Assembly (NCBI GenBank): GCA_029863175.1
Contig: JAOTVX010000013.1
Span: forward strand, 11,427 to 75,426
DNA length: 64,000 bases
Source: Betaproteobacteria bacterium
GTDB lineage: Bacteria > Pseudomonadota > Gammaproteobacteria > Burkholderiales > SG8-41
Direction: 5' to 3'
Shown here in pieces: positions 16,904 to 24,421 of this stretch. The position numbers and the translations under genes were made by a program. The notes beneath the pieces were generated by a model. It searched no databases and had not been told where the DNA came from. It worked only from the letters and a program-made list of their open reading frames with translations. Each line of letters opens with the position of its first letter. The stretch's first letter is position 1.

Positions 16904-18484
16904 TCAGGACTTCCTGCGGCGGGGAGTACCGGACACCGCTTCGCCCCAGCGGGCGAGGAACGTAGTGATGAACGCGTGCTCCCCCACCGGTTCGACAGCC
17001 AGTGGAGCCAGCGCGAGTGCGACGGACAGCGCGACATGGTAGCCCTCGGACCGCGACGCGGCGGCGCGCTGATACGCAGGATGCGCGCGATTGATGAAGA
17101 CCGTGGATTCCACGAGACGGCCGGGCTCCGGATCGTCGGGCCGCTCCTCGAACTGGACTGCCAGCCCCAGCCTGATCGGCCTTCTCCGCCGCCGCGAATC
17201 CGGCAATGCCACGCCGCCGTCCGTAGAATCCTTGCCAGACGGCGGTGACGGAGACTCTTGTCCTTCCGGGACGTCGGATGACTCAGGCGCGGTGGTAGTT
17301 TCTCCCGTTTCCGCGCCCGCATGCGCCGCCCCGGGAAGCGGCATCGGGCTGAATCCAGGCTCGCCTCCGAGGCCCGCCGCCGGCGCCAAAGGCAGGCGCT
17401 TCTGCCCGCCCGGCCGGTGCTCCACCAGCGAGGCCAGCAGCGGGAAACCTTCGGTCAATTCAAGCAACACCCGCTCCAGATCGCGCTCCAGCGTGCGCAT
17501 TGCGCGCGGCCGGGCCGTCTCGGATGGACCGGGAGCGTCTCCCCATTGAGCGAGCTGACGCACGACGACTTCCTGGATCGCCTTGCGTGCGGCGAGATAA
17601 ATGGCGCCGCGCTGGCCGGTCCTGATGAAATCACCTTTATTGAGCGTGAGCGAAGTCGCCAGCACCGGGGCCTCGATCACGCCGCCGATCCGGTCCGGCA
17701 TGCTCGGCGAAACGCCGAGCCAGTCCCAGCCGCGCTTGATGATTTTCCCGTAAGTGCTGACGGCGATGCCGCGCTGGTCTTCCGGCAGCGAAGCGGTTTC
17801 GCGGAACAGATAGCCGGCAACGGATGGCTTCCGTTTCCGGCCGGTATGAATGGCTAGCGGCGCCGTTTCCGGCGCGCGGCTGGATTGTTTTGCACGCGGT
17901 TCGCCATTGACTTCGAAGCTCGCGCCCCGAGGATAGAGAGGCGTGAGTATCGAATCACAGGCGGGATCGAGCAACGGCTGATAGTGTCGCCGGATCGCGG
18001 ACTCGATGAAGCCGCCATCGGTAAGCGGTGAAAGCGGGTCCGCCAGATGAAGCCGGACCGCCGTTCCCTGCTGCGCAACCATCCCCGGCGGAGGCGTCCA
18101 TTTCCATGGTGCCCGATGGCGCGAGGCGAGATGCCACTGCGTCGCCACATGACTCTTGCCGCGTCGCGATTCGGTGACCACATCCTTGCAGACGAGCAGC
18201 GCCAGCTTGATCTCCACGCCGGCAAAGCCGATGCCCTGCCCCCGGGTCTTGGTGCTCGCGGCCAGATCGTGATACCGGCGCAAATCCCGCCGCGGCATGC
18301 CCGAGCCGTTGTCCGAAATCGTCAGGCTGGCATCCGCGGAACTCGCGGTGATTCGAATCAGATCAGCGCCAGAGTCCAGCGAATTGGCAATGACTTCCGT
18401 AAGGATGGTCTCCTCCACCGCCCCCGGGTACGCATCCCGCAGGTCTTCGAGAAGATGCAGCAGGTCAACCCGGGTTTCAGCCAC
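16904..18484 (-). CDS. GHKL-family ATPase (MutL/Hsp90/MORC-like), orphan
   Basis: A 526-residue protein with a complete N-terminal GHKL ATP-binding domain: N box EVIANSLDSGAD (Glu30, Asn34, Asp37), DNGSGM (58-63) and the lid glycines GQGIGFAG (82-89). Residues about 230-330 look like the transducer subdomain, with SLTLNKGDF carrying a likely ATP-contacting Lys. A Pro/Ser/Glu-rich linker (about 365-430) leads to a C-terminal alpha/beta region of unknown fold. There is no kinase, toprim or nuclease signature. The start is GTG at 18484. It stands alone on the minus strand between the TAXI and feoB genes. MORC-like or Hsp90-like roles are possible; the function is unknown. Confidence 0.8.
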   Translation of the reverse strand: MAETRVDLLHLLEDLRDAYPGAVEETILTEVIANSLDSGADLIRITASSADASLTISDNGSGMPRRDLRRYHDLAASTKTRGQGIGFAGVEIKLALLVCKDVVTESRRGKSHVATQWHLASRHRAPWKWTPPPGMVAQQGTAVRLHLADPLSPLTDGGFIESAIRRHYQPLLDPACDSILTPLYPRGASFEVNGEPRAKQSSRAPETAPLAIHTGRKRKPSVAGYLFRETASLPEDQRGIAVSTYGKIIKRGWDWLGVSPSMPDRIGGVIEAPVLATSLTLNKGDFIRTGQRGAIYLAARKAIQEVVVRQLAQWGDAPGPSETARPRAMRTLERDLERVLLELTEGFPLLASLVEHRPGGQKRLPLAPAAGLGGEPGFSPMPLPGAAHAGAETGETTTAPESSDVPEGQESPSPPSGKDSTDGGVALPDSRRRRRPIRLGLAVQFEERPDDPEPGRLVESTVFINRAHPAYQRAAASRSEGYHVALSVALALAPLAVEPVGEHAFITTFLARWGEAVSGTPRRRKS

Positions 18485-18507
18485 AGCGAACTTGCTCTAG
18501 TGGAAGG

Positions 18508-18541
18508 CGTGAATCGTGATTCGTGAGTGGTGAGTCGTGAG
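18508..18541 (+). repeat. 7-bp-period repeat array (CGTGAAT type)
   Basis: Reads CGTGAAT CGTGATT CGTGAGT GGTGAGT CGTGAG, five exact 7-bp steps with TGA in every unit. It lies in the short gap between the TAXI stop and the GHKL start. Confidence 0.8.
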
Positions 18542-18568
18542 CCGATGTGTCTGGGGCTTGATCTCGTT

Positions 18569-18598
18569 AATCGGCCTGATCACTCGATCAGGCCGATT
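18569..18598 (-). terminator. 13-bp perfect hairpin spanning the TAXI gene stop codon
   Basis: AATCGGCCTGATC (18569-18581) pairs with GATCAGGCCGATT (18586-18598) around a 4-nt loop. The stop codon at 18588-18590 lies inside the stem. No T-run follows on the minus strand, so it may protect the 3' end or end transcription with help from Rho. Confidence 0.55.
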
Positions 18599-19493
18599 TG
18601 AGCAAGCCGATTTCTCGCATATACTTCAGCACCCCCGGATGGATCAGGTCGCGGCTTGGCGCGGCGGCCAGCGTGTTCTCGAGCGTGGATTCCTTCGCCT
18701 GGTCGAGCTTTTTGCTCAACGCAGCCTGTCCCTTGTGCAGCGCCTTCGCCAGGCGGTAGGCAACCTCGTCGGGCAGTGAAGCGCGGCACAGTACGAACGG
18801 CCACGAGCCGACCGAATTAACGGCGCCTTCCTGTCCCGGATAGCTGCCTGTGGGCATGGTGGTCTGCTTGAGAAACGAGTGCTTGGCCTGAATGCGCTTT
18901 ATTTCGTCGGCGCTCGGAGCCACGAAGCGCCCGCCGGCCGGCCCTTTCGCGATCGCCATGAATGGCGGCCAGCCCACGCCACCGCCCCACATCGCCGCGG
19001 CGCGTCCGTCGAGCACCATCGGCGGGCCGTCTCCGGCCTTCTCGAGCAGGTGCGCTTCGAAGTCCTTCTTCATGTCGAGCCCCAGGCCGTCCATCACGTA
19101 GCGCGCCAGCACGATGAAGCCGGAGCTCGACGCGCCCCACGCGATCGATTTGCCTTTGAGATCCGAGATGCTGCGATCGGGACTGTCGGCGCGCACCATG
19201 AACATCCCGGCCTGCGAATAGGTGGCGTTGATGATGCGGATGTTCGAGGCCTTGGGCCGGCCCAGTCCGTTGATCGCCTCGTAGGTTACCTCGCCGGTGA
19301 CGAGACCAAGATCGATCTTGTCCTGATCGAGAGACACCACGTTCTCGTTGCTGCCCTTGGTGTTGATCGGCTCGATGGCGAGCGTCGCGTCCGTCTCGTT
19401 CAAGACCTCCGCGTAGGGCCAGCCATAGGCGGGGAACCCGCCCCCAGGTGTCGCGGTTCCAAGTACGATTTTCGTTTTTTCCTGCTGAGCCAT
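18588..19493 (-). CDS. TAXI-family TRAP-type solute-binding protein without signal peptide
   Basis: A 301-residue protein of the TAXI group of TRAP-type binding proteins, which bind glutamate or other carboxylates. Recognisable parts are LGTATPGGGFPAYG at the N terminus, GSNENVVSLDQDKIDLGLV, and LKGKSIAWGASSSGFIVLARYV. Normal members carry a signal peptide, but here the mature-type sequence starts at residue 8. An in-frame TGA two codons upstream of the ATG rules out a longer form, and GAGAGGTGATTA gives a good ribosome-binding site. No TRAP membrane gene is near. It is either cytoplasmic or depends on an unknown export route. Confidence 0.82.
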   Translation of the reverse strand: MAQQEKTKIVLGTATPGGGFPAYGWPYAEVLNETDATLAIEPINTKGSNENVVSLDQDKIDLGLVTGEVTYEAINGLGRPKASNIRIINATYSQAGMFMVRADSPDRSISDLKGKSIAWGASSSGFIVLARYVMDGLGLDMKKDFEAHLLEKAGDGPPMVLDGRAAAMWGGGVGWPPFMAIAKGPAGGRFVAPSADEIKRIQAKHSFLKQTTMPTGSYPGQEGAVNSVGSWPFVLCRASLPDEVAYRLAKALHKGQAALSKKLDQAKESTLENTLAAAPSRDLIHPGVLKYMREIGLLKSA

Positions 19494-19507
19494 TAATCAC
19501 CTCTCCT

Positions 19508-19590
19508 CGTGAATCGTAAATCGTGAAACGTGAATCGTAACACCCGTTTGAGATCCAAGAATTAGCCGCCGATAGACGCCGATGAACGCC
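19508..19590. repeat. 7-bp and 10-bp repeat pair
   Basis: A 7-bp array (19508-19541, GTGAATC GTAAATC GTGAAAC GTGAATC) is followed by a 10-bp-family element (19561-19590, ATTAGCCGCCGATAGACGCC). They fill the gap between the TAXI start and the next minus-strand stop at 19669, where CACTCGTCAGTCGTCACT closes the region. Confidence 0.7.
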
Positions 19591-19668
19591 GTTTTATTTA
19601 TATAAGAACCGTTTCGCCTTCCGACTTCTGCCTTCTGACTTGGCGTAGTCCCCGTCACTCGTCAGTCG

Positions 19669-20592
19669 TCACTGCGTGGGGCCGCGAAGCTCCACGCCAT
19701 TGGCGTCTTCCCAGTAGCGCGCGATCTCCGTCTGATCGAGGCTCGCGCCCAGCTTCTCCGCCGCCGCCGTCCACAGCTCCGACACGCGCTCGCCGAGCGG
19801 CGCAAAGGCGCCGATCGCGCGCGCCGTGTCGACCGCGATCTTCACGTCCTTGGCGATGAAGCCCATCGCCATCCCGGTGCCGAAGCGCCGCGTCAAGACG
19901 TGCGGCACCACTTTCTTCTCCAGCGGGTGGTTACGCCCGGCGCACATGGGTATCAGCGCGTCGGCCATGAGCTTCGCGTCGAGACCGAAGCGTTTGCCTA
20001 CCGCCATGGCTTCAATGACGTTGATGAGCGCGCAGGCGTTGACGTAGTTGGCGAGCGCCTTCATGGCGTGCGCCGAACCTACCGCGCCGCAGTGGATGAT
20101 GCTCCGCCCCATCGCCTTGAGCACAGGCTCAAGGCGTTTCACCAGCGCAGCCTCGCCGCCCACCATGATGTCGAGCGTGGCGTCCTTCGCGAACACGACG
20201 CCGCCCATCACCGGCGCGTCGACTACGCCAATTCTGCGCGGCTCGAGCGCTTCCGCGAGCGAGCGCGTACCCGTTGGGTTGCAGGTGCTCATGTCCAACA
20301 CGACGGCCCCTTTGGCGAGACCCGCCGCGACGCAGTTCTCCGATCCCTCGCCGAGAATGACCTCGCGCACAACCTTGTCGTCGGGAAGCATCGTGATCAC
20401 TGCGTCCGCCCCGTGCGCGACGTCCACCAGCGACGCGGCGCTGTTGCCGCCATGCTGCGCGACGAACGCCTGCATCGTCTCGGGACGGGCGTCGAACACC
20501 GTGACATCGAACCCCGCCTTCACCAGGTGCCCGGCCATGGGGTTGCCCATGTTCCCAACACCCACAAAACCGATCTTTCTGATTGCGCTCAT
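19669..20592 (-). CDS. NAD(P)-dependent beta-hydroxyacid dehydrogenase (MmsB/GarR type)
   Basis: A 307-residue paralogue of the enzyme at 1511-2392. GVGNMG is the Rossmann motif near residue 10; DAPVMGGVVFAKDATL is the substrate loop; the catalytic Lys is in HAMKALANYVN. It oxidises a beta-hydroxy acid with NAD(P). The start is set at 20592 (MSAIRKIGFVG) with GAGGTCATTTCCA upstream, rather than at an in-frame ATG ten codons earlier. A 13-bp-period element begins 37 bp upstream of the start. The substrate loop DAPVMGG differs from the usual DAPVSGG, so substrate preference may be unusual. Confidence 0.9.
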   Translation of the reverse strand: MSAIRKIGFVGVGNMGNPMAGHLVKAGFDVTVFDARPETMQAFVAQHGGNSAASLVDVAHGADAVITMLPDDKVVREVILGEGSENCVAAGLAKGAVVLDMSTCNPTGTRSLAEALEPRRIGVVDAPVMGGVVFAKDATLDIMVGGEAALVKRLEPVLKAMGRSIIHCGAVGSAHAMKALANYVNACALINVIEAMAVGKRFGLDAKLMADALIPMCAGRNHPLEKKVVPHVLTRRFGTGMAMGFIAKDVKIAVDTARAIGAFAPLGERVSELWTAAAEKLGASLDQTEIARYWEDANGVELRGPTQ

Positions 20593-20629
20593 TGGAAATG
20601 ACCTCGGTCTCGAATTCCTCAAGACTAAA

Positions 20630-20780
20630 TGGTGATGAAAGGTGGTGATGAATGATGGTGATGATTAGTGGTGATGAAAATCGCGACTAACACCTGCGTT
20701 AACCTACGCAACGCTATTTCATCACCATCTCTCGTCACCAGTTGTCATCACCAGTACTCATCACCAGTTGGCTGTCACCA
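20630..20780. repeat. 13-bp-period inverted element 1 (TGGTGATGA cores)
   Basis: Left arm cores start at 20630, 20643, 20656 and 20669; right arm TCATCACCA cores start at 20719, 20732, 20745 and 20758, plus a partial unit ending at 20780. Steps are exactly 13 bp with unrelated 4-bp linkers (AAGG, ATGA, TTAG). The stop codon of the downstream-lying minus-strand gene (20775-20777) is inside the last unit. Confidence 0.95.
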
Positions 20781-21893
20781 GACGGCGCCACGGGCCGTAA
20801 TCGGCCACAGCGCCTCCACACGGCCCTTGCGCACGCAGACGTACTGGTCGTAAAGGTTCACGGTGGGATCGCAGTGCCCGGGAATAAGCTTGAGCTTGTC
20901 GCCCACCGCGATCCGCACGCCCGGCTGCAGACCGAGCACGCCATGCTCGTCGGACATCTTCAGATACTCAGCGCCCTCGAGGTCTGCCACTCGCGGCATT
21001 CCGGAATCTACGCTGGAGGCTTTGAGCCCGGCGTCTACGACCGCACGATCCGGCATGGTGCGGCTCATGATGGTGGTCCAGACAAACAGGCTGTGCTCGA
21101 AGCGAGGGATGCCGCTCTCCGTCCAGTCGTTACGCCCATAGTCCACGTCCATGAAGATGTACGAGCCGGGCTGGATCTCGTCATAGACGCCACTCAATGT
21201 CTCGAACAGATACGTGCCAGTGCCGGCGCCCGTCACGCGCTCGCACTTGATGCCTGCCCGCTCGATGGCCGCGACCGACGCCTTGACGCGCGCCACCGCT
21301 TGCTCGATCGCCGCACGCCGCTCCTCCACCTTGCGCAGGTGCTGCGCCGCCCCCTGGTAGGCCTGGAGTCCCGCAAAGCGCAGGTTGCCGGAAGACGCGA
21401 TGCGCTTGGCGAGGACAGCAGCCGGCTCGCCCGGCTCGACGCCACACCGGTTCGCCCCGACGTTGACCTCTACCAGCACGTCGAGACGGACACCCGCTTC
21501 GCGTGCTGCAGTGTCGAGCGCCGCGACATTCGATGCATCGTCCGCGCACGCGGCGACGTGCGCCCGCCCGGCGAGCGCAGCAAGGCGCTTGAGCTTCAGT
21601 GCGCCGACTACCTCGTTGGCCACGAGCACGTCGGGCACGCCGCCTTCGACCATTGCCTCGGCCTCGCTCACTTTCTGGCAGCACACGCCGACCGCGCCGC
21701 GGGCCAGCTGTGCAAGCGCGATTTCCGGGCACTTGTGGCTCTTGGCATGCGGCCGGACCCTGATCTTCTTGCCGGCCAGCGAACCATCGAGCAGGTCCAG
21801 ATTACGCTCGAACGCGTCGAGATCCAGGATCAACGACGGGGTGTCCACTTCCTCGAGTGGCATCCCGACTTCAGCGGGACGATACGGGCTCAT
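20775..21893 (-). CDS. PLP-dependent D-threonine-aldolase/D-serine-dehydratase-type enzyme
   Basis: A 372-residue fold-type III PLP enzyme (alanine racemase N-terminal domain followed by a D-Ser dehydratase-like domain). The PLP lysine is Lys51 in RPHAKSHK; the C-terminal metal site is PGHCDPTVN. Family members cleave or dehydrate D-beta-hydroxy amino acids. The C terminus ends in Val-Trp-stop, where TGG TGA belongs to the adjoining repeat element. The start ATG at 21893 has only a weak site. It is a separate unit, flanked on both sides by 13-bp elements. Whether it acts as D-threonine aldolase, D-serine ammonia-lyase or 3-hydroxy-D-aspartate aldolase is open. Confidence 0.87.
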   Translation of the reverse strand: MSPYRPAEVGMPLEEVDTPSLILDLDAFERNLDLLDGSLAGKKIRVRPHAKSHKCPEIALAQLARGAVGVCCQKVSEAEAMVEGGVPDVLVANEVVGALKLKRLAALAGRAHVAACADDASNVAALDTAAREAGVRLDVLVEVNVGANRCGVEPGEPAAVLAKRIASSGNLRFAGLQAYQGAAQHLRKVEERRAAIEQAVARVKASVAAIERAGIKCERVTGAGTGTYLFETLSGVYDEIQPGSYIFMDVDYGRNDWTESGIPRFEHSLFVWTTIMSRTMPDRAVVDAGLKASSVDSGMPRVADLEGAEYLKMSDEHGVLGLQPGVRIAVGDKLKLIPGHCDPTVNLYDQYVCVRKGRVEALWPITARGAVW

Positions 21894-21912
21894 CTCACGA
21901 CCTGATGGGAAA

Positions 21913-22045
21913 TGGTGATGAGAATTCGTGATGAAAGATGGTGATGGGAAATGGTGATGAACAGCGCCGTAAAAACCGCTTTATGATCTAGCTTCACCCA
22001 TCACCAGTAGTCATCACCAGTACGCATCACCAGCAACTCATCACT
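21913..22045. repeat. 13-bp-period inverted element 2
   Basis: Left cores at 21913, 21926, 21939 and 21952; right cores at 21998, 22011 and 22024, plus a final TCATCACT ending at 22045. The cupin stop codon (22041-22043) is within that last word. The 37-bp centre is AT-richer and unrelated to other copies. Confidence 0.93.
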
Positions 22046-22508
22046 TTTTCCCAGGCCCGAAGCCTGGATCATAGTGGCCGCCCAGCGCTTTGCCGTCGGC
22101 GGGAATGCCGATGATGCCGTGCGAGAGATCTTTCACCGCGAAGAAGATGACGTCCTCCTCCGGCGTCGCGATCGTGTAATGCACGATGTTTGCCGGGAAG
22201 TAGAGCAGCGTTCCCGACCCGCACAGCTGCTCGGGCCCGTCGCCAACCTTGACCCGCAGCGTGCCCTTGACGATGTAGTTCCACTGCTCGTTGGGGTGAT
22301 GGTGGGGCCGGGAGCCGGTACCGCGCTCTTTCGTCACCAGCGCGCACTGCATACGCTCGCCCTCGACGACCGGTCCATGCCCGGTCGAATAGCCGGTCCC
22401 AGCCTCGATGCCGGCCATCTGCATGAGGGGAAAGATGTACTGACCGTCGCCGCCTTTCGCCGCGCCTTCGGTCTTGGTCTGTTTTCGGGATGTTTCGGTC
22501 GTGCTCAT
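22041..22508 (-). CDS. single-domain cupin protein
   Basis: A 155-residue cupin_2 protein. The metal-binding motif 1 is GSRPHHHPNEQWNYIVKG, with three successive His and a Glu-position residue; motif 2 is around YFPANIVHYTI. The N-terminal 40 residues are polar and probably disordered. The start is set at 22508 (MSTTET) because AAGGATACTCC lies in front. It is divergent from the AMDase-type gene at 22583 with a 74-bp shared gap, so the two are probably co-regulated. Such cupins often bind a metal and act as isomerases, dioxygenases or decarboxylase helpers; the reaction is unknown. Confidence 0.8.
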   Translation of the reverse strand: MSTTETSRKQTKTEGAAKGGDGQYIFPLMQMAGIEAGTGYSTGHGPVVEGERMQCALVTKERGTGSRPHHHPNEQWNYIVKGTLRVKVGDGPEQLCGSGTLLYFPANIVHYTIATPEEDVIFFAVKDLSHGIIGIPADGKALGGHYDPGFGPGKK

Positions 22509-22582
22509 GGAGTATCCTTGTGGTCGTGGTGTTCGCGAAGCATAGTGAGCGGCTCCCCACACGTCAAATTGAGGGCAGGAAT

Positions 22583-23350
22583 ATGACGGACTGGAAGAAG
22601 AAACTCGGGTTTATCGTTCCCTCCTGGAACACGGTGATGGAGTACGAGTGCCAGCGCCTGGCACCCGAGGGCGTCTCGGTCCACTTCACCCGGATCGCCC
22701 ACACCAATGACGAGGAAGAGACCCTCCTTCACATGATTCACGAGGTTCCCGCGCTGGCCGGTCTTCTCGCACACGCCAGTCTTGATGCCATCTGCTTTGG
22801 CTGCACGGGTGGCAGCTTCGTTCGGCCCAACATGGATCGCGAAATCACGGACCTGATTCAAGAAAAGACCGGGATACCCGCCACCACAACTGCAACCGCC
22901 CTCGTCGAAGCCATGCGCGAAATGAATGTGTCGCGCGTTGCCATCGCTTCCCCCTACCCGCGATGGCTGAACGAGCGGCTGGTCTCTTTTCTAGCCACCA
23001 AGGGAATCGAGGTCGTCGGGGAAAAAGGGCTCGACACCGAGTGCCCGGCGTTTCTCCCGCCCGAACGGTCCAAAGCGCTCGCGCGCGAGGTGGACTGTCC
23101 GGACGCAGATGGCATCTTCATTAGTTGCACGAATTTCCGCGCTCTGGAAGGTGTCGAAGAACTCGAGGCGGAGCTTGGGAAACCCGTCCTGACCAGCAAC
23201 ACCACGACCATGTGGCATACGCTCCGCACGGCCGGATTCGATGGGCTGGCTGTCCATGGCGGAAGCCTGATGCGCGAGCACCTGGCGGTCTCCCGGGGTA
23301 AGCACGCTGAGCTGAGCCGGGCGCGCGTTCTTCAACAGAAAGCGGGTTAA
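22583..23350 (+). CDS. maleate cis-trans isomerase / arylmalonate decarboxylase family enzyme
   Basis: A 255-residue Asp/Glu-racemase superfamily enzyme with both active-site cysteines: Cys74 in CFGCTGGSF and Cys182 in ISCTNFRAL. The first Cys is shared with arylmalonate decarboxylase and the pair is typical of maleate isomerase, which turns maleate into fumarate (for example after nicotinate or gentisate breakdown). The start at 22583 (MTDWKKK) has GAGGGCAGGAAT before it; the longer in-frame version reads into the divergent cupin. A strong terminator lies at 23445. Maleate isomerase is my first choice. Confidence 0.87.
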   Translation: MTDWKKKLGFIVPSWNTVMEYECQRLAPEGVSVHFTRIAHTNDEEETLLHMIHEVPALAGLLAHASLDAICFGCTGGSFVRPNMDREITDLIQEKTGIPATTTATALVEAMREMNVSRVAIASPYPRWLNERLVSFLATKGIEVVGEKGLDTECPAFLPPERSKALAREVDCPDADGIFISCTNFRALEGVEELEAELGKPVLTSNTTTMWHTLRTAGFDGLAVHGGSLMREHLAVSRGKHAELSRARVLQQKAG

Positions 23351-23373
23351 GATTGCGCAACATAGCCAAAAAC

Positions 23374-23406
23374 ATTAGCCGCAGATAAACGCAGATAAAC
23401 GCGGAT
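23374..23406 (+). repeat. 10-bp-period repeat (ATTAGCCG + CAGATAAACG)
   Basis: Nearly identical to the copy at 1308-1350 but with two CAGATAAACG-type units. It lies directly after the maleate-isomerase-type gene. Confidence 0.85.
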
Positions 23407-23444
23407 GGAAATCGAGAAATGAGAGCGGCGTGGACGCTAAACAG

Positions 23445-23470
23445 AAAAGGGCGGCTAAGCCGCCCTTTTT
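23445..23470 (+). terminator. intrinsic terminator after the maleate-isomerase-type gene
   Basis: An 11-bp stem, AAAAGGGCGGC (23445-23455) with GCCGCCCTTTT (23459-23469), loop TAA, ends in five T. It is the clearest Rho-independent terminator in the window. Confidence 0.85.
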
Positions 23471-23530
23471 CTTTACCGCGCCCGCCCCTAGTCAAAATCG
23501 CACGTCGTCAAAAGTTATCTGAAGAACGAC

Positions 23531-23621
23531 ACAGCCACGGAAGCACACGGAAATTGTTGTTCCGCTACAGCGCACTTTCCGGTTCAGCGCTTCGTCCGTG
23601 TAATTCCGTGTGATTCCGTGG
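23531..23621. repeat. inverted-arm repeat, ACACGGAAA type, copy 2
   Basis: Arms 23531-23553 and 23594-23621 step at about 10 bp. The 40-bp centre (CTACAGCG then ACTT then CGGTTC) is clearly related to the centre of the copy at 57585-57682, so here the whole element, not only its arms, is dispersed. Confidence 0.85.
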
Positions 23622-23663
23622 TTAATAATCTTCCGGTCTTACGGGTTTCCTGCGAGCGGTTCT

Positions 23664-23692
23664 GGTCACCGGTCACGGTTCACAGGTCACGG
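23664..23692 (+). repeat. 7-bp-period repeat arm (GGTCACC type)
   Basis: Reads GGTCACC GGTCACG GTTCACA GGTCACG, four 7-bp steps ending five bases before the stop codon of the GlcG-type gene. Confidence 0.7.
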
Positions 23693-23696
23693 CCTT

Positions 23697-24131
23697 TTAT
23701 TCCGAGGCATCAGGGACCAACCCCGCCTGCTCGATGCCATAAGCGCAGCACGCCTCGTCCTCCTCGCCGGTGCCGCCGCTGCCGCCGGCGGCTCCGAGAA
23801 TTTCGCCCTGAGCGTTCTTGATCAGCACAGCGCCGACCTGCGGCAGAAACTTGCCCCCTGCAGTCGCCGCCAACGTGACGAAGAAGTTGGGGTTGTTCTT
23901 CGCGCGCTTGGAGAGCGCTCGGCTCGAGGCCCCCATCGCCACCGACGCCCACGCCTTGCCGCGGGAGATGTCGAGGCGGAACATGCTGGCACCGTCCTGG
24001 CGCTGAGCGGAGACGATATTGCCGCTGTCGTCGAGCACGACGACACCGAGCGCGTTGTACTTCTTCTCCGCGGCTTTAGCGAAGGCCTTCTCGATAATGG
24101 TATTGGCTTGCTTGAGCGTAAGCTTGGGCAT
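23697..24131 (-). CDS. GlcG/HbpS family (heme-degrading-like) protein
   Basis: A 144-residue protein of the GlcG/HbpS family. Family features are the N-terminal LTLKQANTIIEKAFAKA helix, LGVVVLDDSGNIVSAQRQDGAS, and the C-terminal glycine-rich GAAGGSGGTGEEDEACCAYGI. Members bind heme or small carboxylates and are often encoded in glycolate or aromatic-acid catabolic loci; the biochemical role is not settled. The start is the ATG at 24131, five bases after AGGAGG; a TTG one codon earlier is too close. It has no signal peptide, so it is probably cytoplasmic. Confidence 0.88.
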   Translation of the reverse strand: MPKLTLKQANTIIEKAFAKAAEKKYNALGVVVLDDSGNIVSAQRQDGASMFRLDISRGKAWASVAMGASSRALSKRAKNNPNFFVTLAATAGGKFLPQVGAVLIKNAQGEILGAAGGSGGTGEEDEACCAYGIEQAGLVPDASE

Positions 24132-24271
24132 CAACTCCTCCTTTGGGTTCGTCTGGGGATAATCGGACGCCGCGCCTGGCGCTTAGCCACACAGCGGCGG
24201 CGCGGGAGTGTCGCGCACTATACAAAGCACGCTCGGGCGCTGTCAATGGAGCGCCCTCGCCGCCGCATAAC

Positions 24272-24403
24272 TGGTGATGGGTACTGGTGATGGATATTGG
24301 TGATGATGAATGGTGATGGGTAAAACCGTAATGCAATCCGATTTTCAGACGCTCTTTATCACCATTGTTCATCACTATCCCTCATCACCATTTTTCATCA
24401 CCA
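24272..24403. repeat. 13-bp-period inverted element 3
   Basis: Left cores at 24272, 24285, 24298 and 24311; right cores at 24356, 24369, 24382 and 24395. All eight are in exact 13-bp phase within their arm. The last unit ends 19 bp before the stop codon of the hydrolase gene at 24422. Confidence 0.95.
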
Positions 24404-24421
24404 GTTGGCATCCGAGAGCGG

